Notes under the pieces: generated by a model
What the model saw: the letters and a program-made list of their open reading frames with translations, nothing else
The model's database searches: none
What the model was told of the DNA's origin: nothing
Assembly: GCF_010728325.1 (NCBI RefSeq)
Contig: NZ_AP022570.1
Coordinates: 5,580,001 to 5,644,000, forward strand
Direction: 5' to 3'
DNA from: Mycolicibacterium poriferae
GTDB taxonomy: Bacteria > Actinomycetota > Actinomycetes > Mycobacteriales > Mycobacteriaceae
Length of the DNA: 64,000 bases
Program-made: the position numbers and the translations under genes
In this document: piece after piece, positions 36,290-43,614 of the stretch
Layout: each line of letters starts with the position of its first letter
How positions within the stretch are numbered: the first letter of the stretch is position 1

Positions 36290-37414
36290 GTGGATCTCAC
36301 GTTCGACGACGCCACCGACGAGTTCCGCGCCGAGGTGCGGCAGTTCTTCGCCGCGAACACCGACGCCTTCCCGACGAAGTCGTACGACACCGCTGAGGGT
36401 TTCGAACAGCATCGCCGCTGGGACAAGGTGCTCTTCGATGCGGGGCTGTCGGTCATCACCTGGCCGGAACGCTACGGCGGCCGAGACGCGTCGCTGCTGC
36501 AGTGGGTGGTCTTCGAAGAGGAGTACTTCCGGGCCGGTGCACCGGGTCGAGCCAGCGCCAACGGCACCTCGATGCTGGCGCCGACGCTGTTCGCGCACGG
36601 CACCGAAGAACAGCGCGACCGCATCCTGCCGAAAATGGCCAGTGGTCAAGAGATCTGGGCCCAGGCCTGGTCCGAACCCGAATCCGGCAGTGACCTGGCG
36701 TCGCTGCGCTCGACGGCCACCAGGACCGACGGCGGGTGGCTGCTCAACGGCCAGAAGATCTGGAGCTCCCGCGCGGTGTTCGGCGAGCGGGCGTTCGGCC
36801 TGTTCCGTTCCGACCCCGAAGCGCAGCGTCACAAGGGCCTCACGTACGTGATGTTCGACCTGAAGGCCGACGGTGTCACGGTCCGACCGATCGCCCAGCT
36901 CGGCGGCGACACCGGGTTCGGTGAGATCTTCCTCGACGACGTCTTCGTCCCCGACGAAGACGTCATCGGCGAGGCCAACGACGGCTGGCGAGCGGCCATG
37001 AGCACGTCCAGCAACGAGCGCGGAATGTCGCTGCGCAGCCCGGCCCGCTTCCTGGCGCCGGCCGAGAGACTGGTGGCCCAGTGGAAACAGAACCCGGATC
37101 CGGCATTCACCGATCGGGTGGCCGATGCGTGGATCAAGGCGCAGGCTTACCGGCTGCACACCTTCGGCACTGTCACGCGCGTCAGCAACGGCGGGGAACT
37201 GGGGGCGGAGTCCTCGGTCACCAAGGTGTTCTGGTCCGATCTCGACGTCGCGCTACATCAGACCGCGCTGGACCTGCGCGGAGCCGACGGCGAGATCGCC
37301 GACTCCGTCACCGACGGCCTGCTCTTTGCGCTGGGCGGCCCGATCTATGCCGGTACCAACGAGATTCAGCGCAATATCATCGCCGAGCGGCTGCTGGGCC
37401 TGCCCCGAAAGTAG
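36290..37414 (+). CDS. fadE31: Acyl-CoA dehydrogenase FadE31
   Basis: 374 aa from GTG 36290, one base after fadD3. Conserved AWSEPESGSDLASLRSTATR, LLNGQKIWSSRAVF and YAGTNEIQRNIIAERLLG. It belongs to the KstR2 regulon and acts in oxidation of the HIP-CoA-derived ring-C/D acid; the precise step is not fixed from sequence. The order fadE31-fadE32-fadE33 equals Rv3562-Rv3564. Confidence 0.93.
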   Translation: MDLTFDDATDEFRAEVRQFFAANTDAFPTKSYDTAEGFEQHRRWDKVLFDAGLSVITWPERYGGRDASLLQWVVFEEEYFRAGAPGRASANGTSMLAPTLFAHGTEEQRDRILPKMASGQEIWAQAWSEPESGSDLASLRSTATRTDGGWLLNGQKIWSSRAVFGERAFGLFRSDPEAQRHKGLTYVMFDLKADGVTVRPIAQLGGDTGFGEIFLDDVFVPDEDVIGEANDGWRAAMSTSSNERGMSLRSPARFLAPAERLVAQWKQNPDPAFTDRVADAWIKAQAYRLHTFGTVTRVSNGGELGAESSVTKVFWSDLDVALHQTALDLRGADGEIADSVTDGLLFALGGPIYAGTNEIQRNIIAERLLGLPRK

Positions 37415-37420
37415 ATCGAC

Positions 37421-38374
37421 GTGAATTTTGAGATCGACGAACAGCAGCGCGACTTCGCGGCGAGCATCGACGCGGCACTCGGTGCCGCCGACCTGCCGAC
37501 CGCCGTGCGGTCGTGGGCTGACGGCGACACCGCACCCGCCCGTAAGGTGTGGGCCCAGCTGACCGACCTGGGTGTGACGGCGTTGATGGTCCCGGAGAAG
37601 TTCGACGGCATCGACGCCCATCCGGTCGATCTGGTGGTGGCCATGGAGCGGCTGGGCCGGTGGTGTGTGCCCGGCCCGGTCGTCGAATCCGTTGCGGTGG
37701 CACCGATTCTGCTGGGCGACGACGAGCGTGTCGGCGCGTTGGCATCCGGTGAGCTCATCGCCACCGTCGCGCAGCCGCCATGGGTGCCGCGCGCCGTGGA
37801 CGCCGCCACCGCCGGCCTCGTGCTGCTGGCTGGTGACGGCGAGGTCGCTGAGGCGAGCGTCGGCGCCGAACACGAGTCGGTCGATCCGAGTCGAAAGGTC
37901 TTCGCGGTCGAGGCGTCCGGTGACGGTTGGTCGGCCGACACGGCGTTGGCCTTCGAGTTCGGCGCGCTGGCCACCGCCGCGCAACTGGTGGGTGCCGCGC
38001 AGGGCATGCTCGATGCCGCGGTCGCCTACGCCAAGCAGCGCAGCCAGTTCGGCACGGTGATCGGCACCTACCAGGCCATCAAGCACAAGCTGGCCGACGT
38101 GCTCATCGCCGTCGAACTGGCCCGCCCGCTGGTGTACGGGGCAGCGCTGTCTCTGGCCGACCGCTCCCCCGACACCGCCCGCGACGTGAGCGCGGCCAAG
38201 GTGGCCGCAGCCGATGCCGCCCTGGTATCCGCCAGGTCCGCCCTGCAGACCCACGGGGCTATCGGCTTCACCGCCGAACACGATCTGTCGCTGCAGTTGC
38301 TGCGGGTCCAGGCGTTGCGACCCGCATGGGGTGATCCGACCTGGCATCGACGGCGAGTACTGGAGGCCCTGTAG
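37421..38374 (+). CDS. fadE32: Acyl-CoA dehydrogenase-like subunit FadE32
   Basis: 317 aa, short for the family. The N-terminal domain is reduced and the C-terminal helical domain is retained (AKQRSQFGTVIGTYQAIKHK and LQTHGAIGFTAEHDLSLQLL). Such short subunits pair with another short subunit to build a heterotetramer; from memory, the FadE32-FadE33 type pair has been described as IpdE1-IpdE2. The stop is immediately followed by the fadE33 start with no gap. Confidence 0.92.
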   Translation: MNFEIDEQQRDFAASIDAALGAADLPTAVRSWADGDTAPARKVWAQLTDLGVTALMVPEKFDGIDAHPVDLVVAMERLGRWCVPGPVVESVAVAPILLGDDERVGALASGELIATVAQPPWVPRAVDAATAGLVLLAGDGEVAEASVGAEHESVDPSRKVFAVEASGDGWSADTALAFEFGALATAAQLVGAAQGMLDAAVAYAKQRSQFGTVIGTYQAIKHKLADVLIAVELARPLVYGAALSLADRSPDTARDVSAAKVAAADAALVSARSALQTHGAIGFTAEHDLSLQLLRVQALRPAWGDPTWHRRRVLEAL

Positions 38375-39382
38375 ATGAGCGAAGAACGCGAACTGCTCCG
38401 CGAGACCGTCGCTGCGCTCGTGGAGAAGCACGCCACACCGGACGCCGTTCGCGAGGCGATGGCTTCCGAGCGCGGTTACGACGAGGCGCTGTGGACGATG
38501 CTGTGCGAGCAGGTGGGCGCCGCGGCGCTGGTGGTGCCCGAAGAGCTGGGTGGCGCGGGCGGCGAACTGGCCGATGCCGCCGTGGTGTTCGAGGAGCTGG
38601 GTAAGGCGCTGGTGCCGACCCCGCTGTGGGGCACCACCCTGGCTGAGCTCGCGCTGCTGTCGGTCGACCACCCCGACGGCGAGACCCTGGGAGCTCTGGC
38701 CGAGGGGACCGCGATCGGTGCGGTGGTGTTTGACACCGACGAGCGCTTGCGCGAGGAGCAGACCGGCACCGACGAGCGCTTGCGCGAGGAGCAGACCGGC
38801 CGACGTTATGTGGTCCACGGCGACGTCGCCGATGTCGTCATCGCGGCCGACGGTGAGACGCTGACCCGGTGGACGGAGTTCACCGCAACCCCGTCAGTGT
38901 CCATGGATCCCACGCGGCGGCTGGCCGTGGTGGAGCCCGAGACCACGTCGGTGGTGGGTGCCGACCCCGGGCTGGCCGACACCGCCGCGATTCTGCTGGC
39001 CGTCGAGCAGATCGGCGCCGCGACGCGATGCCTGGACCTCACCGTCGCCTACACGAAGGACAGGGTGCAGTTCGGTCGCCCGATCGGCAGCTTCCAGGCC
39101 CTCAAGCACCGGATGGCCGACCTCTACGTCGCGGTGCAGTCGGCGCGGGCTGTGGTCGCCGAGGCGGTCGCCGACCCGTCACCGACGTCGGCCGCGTTGG
39201 CCAGGCTGGCTGCCAGCGAGGCGTTCTCCGCGGTGGCCGCCGAAGCGGTGCAGATGCACGGCGGCATCGCGATCACGTGGGAAAGCGACATCCAGCTCTA
39301 TTTCAAGCGCGCGCACGGCAGCGCTCAGTTGCTCGGACCCCCGAGACAGCAGGTGCGCAGCCTCGAATCCGAGGTGTTCTAG
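38375..39382 (+). CDS. fadE33: Acyl-CoA dehydrogenase-like subunit FadE33
   Basis: 335 aa. Partner subunit of FadE32, with YTKDRVQFGRPIGSFQALKH and VQMHGGIAITWESDIQLYFK, which carries the flavin-adjacent residues. Around residues 121-142 it contains two identical 11-residue units (TDERLREEQTG) encoded by a perfect 33-bp tandem duplication. This sits between the N-terminal and middle domains and is not expected in the family. The reading frame is intact, so the protein is probably functional with a surface-loop insertion. Confidence 0.92.
   Translation: MSEERELLRETVAALVEKHATPDAVREAMASERGYDEALWTMLCEQVGAAALVVPEELGGAGGELADAAVVFEELGKALVPTPLWGTTLAELALLSVDHPDGETLGALAEGTAIGAVVFDTDERLREEQTGTDERLREEQTGRRYVVHGDVADVVIAADGETLTRWTEFTATPSVSMDPTRRLAVVEPETTSVVGADPGLADTAAILLAVEQIGAATRCLDLTVAYTKDRVQFGRPIGSFQALKHRMADLYVAVQSARAVVAEAVADPSPTSAALARLAASEAFSAVAAEAVQMHGGIAITWESDIQLYFKRAHGSAQLLGPPRQQVRSLESEVF
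38735..38800. repeat. Perfect 33-bp tandem duplication inside fadE33
   Basis: Copies lie at 38735-38767 and 38768-38800. Each contains GAGCGCTTGCGCGAGGAGC, a variant of the short element at 15245 and 27257. The length is a multiple of three, so the frame is kept. Confidence 0.92.
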
Positions 39383-39392
39383 CCTGGACACC

Positions 39393-40574
39393 GTGACTTC
39401 TGCGGACGCGAGGAGCAACAGGGGCCCAGCTCTACGCTCCGGTATCCCGCCGTTCTACGTCATGGACGTCTGGTTGGCAGCAGCCGAGCGTCAGCGCACC
39501 CACGGTGATCTGGTCAACCTGTCGGCCGGCCAGCCCAGCGCAGGCGCGCCGTCGGCGGTGCGCGAGGCCGCCGTCGCGGCGTTGACCCGCAACCAGCTCG
39601 GCTATTCGGTGGCGCTGGGCATTCCCGAACTGCGCACCGCGATCGCCGAGTCCTACCGCGCTCGGCACGGGCTTGCCGTCGACGCCGATGATGTCGTCGT
39701 CACCACCGGTTCTTCGGGTGGCTTTCTGTTGGCGTTCCTGGCTTGCTTCGACGTCGGCGACCGGGTGGCCATCGCCAGCCCCGGATACCCCTGTTACCGC
39801 AACATTCTCTCCGCCCTGGGATGTGATGTCGTCGAGTTGCCCTGTGGTCCCGAGACCCGGTTCCAGCCGACGGTCGAGATGTTGGCAGCCGTCGATCCAC
39901 CAGTCTCGGGTGTCATCGTGGCCAGTCCCGCCAATCCGACCGGCACGGTCATTCCCCCGCAGGAGCTCGCCGCGATCGCAACGTGGTGTGACGCCAACGG
40001 GGTGCGCCTGATCAGCGACGAGGTCTACCACGGCCTGGTGTACGAGGGTGCGCCGGCGACGAGTTGCGCGTGGCAGACGTCGCGGGAATCTGTTGTGGTC
40101 AACAGCTTTTCGAAATATTTCGCGATGACGGGCTGGCGCCTGGGCTGGCTGCTGGTGCCGCAGGAACTGCGCCGCGCGGTCGACTGCCTGACCGGCAACT
40201 TCACCATCTGCCCACCGGTGCTCCCCCAGCTGGCCGCCGTGTCGGCGTTCACGCCGGAGTCGGTGGCCGAGGCCGAAGCGCTGCTCGACGGTTACAGCGC
40301 CAACCGCCGACTGCTCCTCGACGGCCTGCGCGCCCTGGGCCTGGACAAGCTCGCACCCACCGACGGTGCGTTCTACGTCTACGCCGACGTCTCCCACCTG
40401 ACCACCGACTCGCTGACCTTCTGCGAGAAGCTGTTGGCCGACACCGGCGTCGCCATCGCCCCGGGGGTGGATTTCGACACCGTGCGGGGCGGAGCGTTCG
40501 TGCGGTTGTCGTTCGCCGGACCGACCTCTGACATCGAGGAGGCGCTGCGCCGACTCGGCGCCTGGCTGACCTGA
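39393..40574 (+). CDS. aspB: Class I PLP-dependent aminotransferase (AspB-like)
   Basis: 393 aa from GTG 39393; the open frame upstream overlaps fadE33 in another frame. Fold-type I markers are PGYPCYRNIL, the Asn of VASPANPTGTV, DEVYHGLVYEG and the PLP lysine in VVNSFSKYFAMTGWRLGWLL. It corresponds to Rv3565 at the end of the fadD3 operon. The substrate is not deducible, and a direct role in sterol degradation is unclear. The final codons are duplicated downstream. Confidence 0.88.
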   Translation: MTSADARSNRGPALRSGIPPFYVMDVWLAAAERQRTHGDLVNLSAGQPSAGAPSAVREAAVAALTRNQLGYSVALGIPELRTAIAESYRARHGLAVDADDVVVTTGSSGGFLLAFLACFDVGDRVAIASPGYPCYRNILSALGCDVVELPCGPETRFQPTVEMLAAVDPPVSGVIVASPANPTGTVIPPQELAAIATWCDANGVRLISDEVYHGLVYEGAPATSCAWQTSRESVVVNSFSKYFAMTGWRLGWLLVPQELRRAVDCLTGNFTICPPVLPQLAAVSAFTPESVAEAEALLDGYSANRRLLLDGLRALGLDKLAPTDGAFYVYADVSHLTTDSLTFCEKLLADTGVAIAPGVDFDTVRGGAFVRLSFAGPTSDIEEALRRLGAWLT

Positions 40575-40602
40575 GCCGACTCGGCGCCTGGCTGACCTGA
40601 GC
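40551..40602. repeat. 26-bp perfect tandem duplication across the aspB stop codon
   Basis: CGACTCGGCGCCTGGCTGAC plus six more bases occurs at 40551-40576 and again at 40577-40602. The copy boundary lies just after the aspB TGA, so the second copy repeats the last codons and stop without changing the protein. Confidence 0.9.
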
Positions 40603-40622
40603 CGGTCAGCCGGCGTTCGGGG

Positions 40623-41018
40623 TCAGGTCAGTGCTTCGATCAGTTCTCCGACGGTGTGCGCCGACTCCAGTGGGTGTCGCAGCCGGCCCGACGGATTGAC
40701 GGTGTAGCGGTTGCGCCGGCCTTCTTTCGACTTGTCCAGGTAACCGTCGGCGATGAGGTCCGCCACGATCGCTTGGACGGCGCGCTCGGTGATGCCGATC
40801 AGCTGACTGAGTTCCCGGGCGGTCAGGGATTCCCCTTGCGCCAGACAGAGCAGCACATGGGCGTGGTTGGTCAGAAACGTCCAGGTGCGCGGCCGCTCGG
40901 CACCGACTTCCGGCAGTCGCCCGGCCGATCCGGTGCCCGCAGCGCGCCGGGTCGGCCGGTCCGTGCTCGGCGCGCGCCGCCGCGTCGTCGTCGTTCGCGT
41001 TCGCTTCGTCGCAGCCAC
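40623..41018 (-). CDS. Winged helix-turn-helix regulator, MarR-like
   Basis: 131 aa. A very basic Arg/Thr-rich N-terminus (TKRTRTTTTRRR) precedes a winged helix: NHAHVLLCLAQGESLTAREL, then ITERAVQAIVADLIADGYLD and a wing KEGRRNRYTVNP. This arrangement is common in mycobacterial MarR/ArsR-type regulators. It is the first gene of the accessory region after aspB and is convergent with it. Its target is unknown; the divergently arranged or adjacent terC and dab genes are candidates. Confidence 0.8.
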   Translation of the reverse strand: MAATKRTRTTTTRRRAPSTDRPTRRAAGTGSAGRLPEVGAERPRTWTFLTNHAHVLLCLAQGESLTARELSQLIGITERAVQAIVADLIADGYLDKSKEGRRNRYTVNPSGRLRHPLESAHTVGELIEALT

Positions 41019-41056
41019 CGCGCCATGATACTGCCCTGTTCACGAAAGCCGTTTCA

Positions 41057-42025
41057 TCAATCGCGGGACGCGACTCCTTTCGCATCGTCGACGGCGTCTC
41101 GGTTGCGGGTTGCCACCAGGCTCCAGCCGATCGACACCGCCAGCGTCACCACGATGACCGACAGCGTCAGTGGTATGGGCAGCTTGCCCACCGGCGTTTC
41201 CGACAGGATCAGCTTCACCCCGGCGAAGGCGAGCAGGAATGCCAGGCCGTAGTGCAGGTGGATGAACCGGCGCATCAACCCGGACAGGCAGAAATACAGA
41301 CTGCGCAGACCCAGCACGGCGAACGCGTTCGCCGTCCACACCAGGAAGGTGCTGGTGGTGATCGCCAGCACCGCGGCGACGGAGTCGATCGCGAAGATCA
41401 GATCAGTGGCTTCCACGGCGACGAGAACCACCAACAGCAGCGTCGCCACCCGCTTTCCGTCGATCCGCGTGATCAACCGGTCACCGTGGTAGTTCGGGTC
41501 GACCGGAATCACCCGACGAACCAGGCGCACCAGGAGGTTCTTCTCGGGCTGGAGATCCTCGTCGTGCTTGAAGGCCATCTTGTATGCGGTGTAGATCAGG
41601 AATCCACCGAACAGGTAGGCGGTCCAGAAGAACGCAGTGAGCAGTTCGGCGCCGACGAAGATGAACACCAGCCGGAACAGCAGTGCACCGATGACGCCCC
41701 AGAACAACACCTTGTGCTGATAACGGTCGGGAACGGCGAAGTAGGTGAAGATCAGGGCGAAGACGAACACATTGTCGACCGACAGCGCCTTCTCGATGAG
41801 ATATCCGGCGTAGTAGGTTCCTGCGACCTCGCCACCGTAGGTCCACCACAGCACCGCTCCGAAACCGAGTCCCGCGCCGATCCACAGGATCGACCACACC
41901 GCTGCCTCGCGGAATTCGATGACGTGGTTGTCGCGATGCATGAACAGGTCGATCGCCAGCATCACGACGATGGCGGTCATGACCGCGACCCACGCCCACA
42001 CCGGTACCGCCAAGGGTTCGGTCAT
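41057..42025 (-). CDS. TerC family integral membrane protein
   Basis: 322 aa from ATG 42025, with CAGGAG eight bases upstream. About eight hydrophobic helices; TerC hallmarks are IDLFMHRDNHVIEFREAAVW, the acidic YLIEKALSVDNVFVFALIF and LVAVEATDLIFAIDSVAAVL. TerC proteins are linked to metal export (manganese, calcium) and tellurite resistance; which applies here is not known. It is divergent from dabB across 104 bases, so the two may share regulation. Confidence 0.88.
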   Translation of the reverse strand: MTEPLAVPVWAWVAVMTAIVVMLAIDLFMHRDNHVIEFREAAVWSILWIGAGLGFGAVLWWTYGGEVAGTYYAGYLIEKALSVDNVFVFALIFTYFAVPDRYQHKVLFWGVIGALLFRLVFIFVGAELLTAFFWTAYLFGGFLIYTAYKMAFKHDEDLQPEKNLLVRLVRRVIPVDPNYHGDRLITRIDGKRVATLLLVVLVAVEATDLIFAIDSVAAVLAITTSTFLVWTANAFAVLGLRSLYFCLSGLMRRFIHLHYGLAFLLAFAGVKLILSETPVGKLPIPLTLSVIVVTLAVSIGWSLVATRNRDAVDDAKGVASRD

Positions 42026-42129
42026 CACTTCTCCTGACCTGCGGTTGCGCGTCGGAGAGCGGCGGGCTTTTCCGTTGTTATTTTCGCGAAGATTGACACA
42101 CGAGACACAATACACGTACTGTCCTTCGT

Positions 42130-43614
42130 ATGTTAAGCGGAATCGCGCAGGCTGCCCTGGCCACCACGGTATTGGCGCCGCTGACGGCCGCATTGCTCGC
42201 CGCGTTGCTCGGCGCACGGTGGCCCGAGCAGCTCGTGCGACTGGGTGCGGCCATCGCCTGCATCGGCTTCCTCGCCGGCGTGGGTCTGACGGCAGTACTG
42301 CTGAGCGGAACCGAAACCGTAATCGGAACTGGTGTTTTCAGCCTGCAGGTCGATCCGGTCGCCGCGATCATGGTGCTGCTGATCTTCGGGGTCAGCGCGG
42401 TCGCGCAGACCTACGCGGTGCGCTACCTGGCCGGCGACCGCCGCGGCGGTTGGTTCGCCGCGGGAGCATCGCTGCTGACCGCGAGCTCGGCGGTGATGGT
42501 GACGGCCACCGCACCCGTGGGGATCGGGGTCGGCTGGACCGGGGCCGGGATCGCGCTCTGCGCACTGCTGGCCACCTACTGGCATCTGCCCGCTGCGCGC
42601 GACGGCGTCCGCCGAACGGCCCTCGCCTTCGTCATCGGTGACGTCGCGCTGTGGTCGGCCATCGGCCTGGTCACGCTCGACGCGTCCGCCGACGGGATCG
42701 TCGCCGCGGTGGCGGCTGTCCTCATCGTCACCGCCGCGCTGTCGCGGTCCGCTCAGATACCCTTCCATCGCTGGCTGCCCGCCACCCTGGCCGCACCTAC
42801 TCCGGTGTCGGCACTGCTCCACGCGGGCGCCGTCAACGCAGGAGCGCTGCTGCTGGTGCGCCTGCACCCGGTCTACGACACCGCTGTGGCCGGCGCTCTC
42901 GCGATCATGGCGGGCACCGCCACGTTGCTCTACGGCGCCGCCGTGATGCTGGTGAAACCGGACGTCAAAGGCGCACTGGCACATTCAACGATGGCGCAGA
43001 TGGGATTCATGATTCTCACCTGCGGGCTGGGCCTCTGGGCAGCAGCGGTCATCCATCTTGTCGCCCACGGCTTCTACAAGGCCACGCTGTTCCTGTCCTC
43101 CGGCTCGGCGATCGCGGGACTGCGCCGTGACGCCGCAGTTCCCCACGACATCGCGGCAGACGGCCGAGGGCGAACTCTCGCCAGGAGCCTCTCGGTAGCA
43201 CTGCCCACCGGGGCCCTTCTGACCGCGCTCGCGGTGATCCCGGCGGCACCCGCCGACCACGCCGCCGAGTACGCCCTGCTGATCTTCGCGTGGGTCACCG
43301 GCGCGGCTGCCACCTGGGGGTGGCTGCGCCGACGCCCCGGTCTCGGTGGCGTCGCCATCGCCGCGTCCTTCCTGGTGCCCGCCGCGGTGGCCTACCTCGG
43401 CCTGATCCGGGCGGTGGGTCACTTCCTCGAACCCGCGCTCCCCGCTCCCGCGGGGCCGAGCACCACCGCCTGGGTCGTCGTCGCAGCCACGGTCACGCTG
43501 CTGACCGCGGTCGCGACAATCCGCTACAGGTCTGGCGGCCTGCACGGCGCCATCTACACCCGAGTCCTCGCCGCCGGACACGTTCCGACCACCACGACAG
43601 GAGACCATCGATGA
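42130..43614 (+). CDS. dabB: NuoL/MrpA-like proton-channel subunit of the DAB inorganic-carbon transporter
   Basis: 494 aa with about 13 transmembrane helices of the proton-conducting antiporter family. The SRSAQIPFHRWLPATLAAPT segment with the following VSALLHAGAVNAG, and the lysine/histidine helix LVAHGFYKATLFLSSGS, are diagnostic. It is not part of a complex I operon. The neighbour that overlaps its stop by ATGA is a DabA (DUF2309) protein. In DAB systems DabB couples cation flow to CO2 hydration by DabA, accumulating bicarbonate in the cytoplasm. Confidence 0.9.
   Translation: MLSGIAQAALATTVLAPLTAALLAALLGARWPEQLVRLGAAIACIGFLAGVGLTAVLLSGTETVIGTGVFSLQVDPVAAIMVLLIFGVSAVAQTYAVRYLAGDRRGGWFAAGASLLTASSAVMVTATAPVGIGVGWTGAGIALCALLATYWHLPAARDGVRRTALAFVIGDVALWSAIGLVTLDASADGIVAAVAAVLIVTAALSRSAQIPFHRWLPATLAAPTPVSALLHAGAVNAGALLLVRLHPVYDTAVAGALAIMAGTATLLYGAAVMLVKPDVKGALAHSTMAQMGFMILTCGLGLWAAAVIHLVAHGFYKATLFLSSGSAIAGLRRDAAVPHDIAADGRGRTLARSLSVALPTGALLTALAVIPAAPADHAAEYALLIFAWVTGAAATWGWLRRRPGLGGVAIAASFLVPAAVAYLGLIRAVGHFLEPALPAPAGPSTTAWVVVAATVTLLTAVATIRYRSGGLHGAIYTRVLAAGHVPTTTTGDHR

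Noticed and set aside
34630..36459. 609-codon minus-strand frame opposite fadD3
   Set aside because: Antisense shadow of a well-supported acyl-CoA ligase gene.
42026..42129. Manganese yybP-ykoY-type riboswitch upstream of the TerC gene
   Set aside because: The leader is only about 100 bases and the conserved motifs of that riboswitch are not visible.
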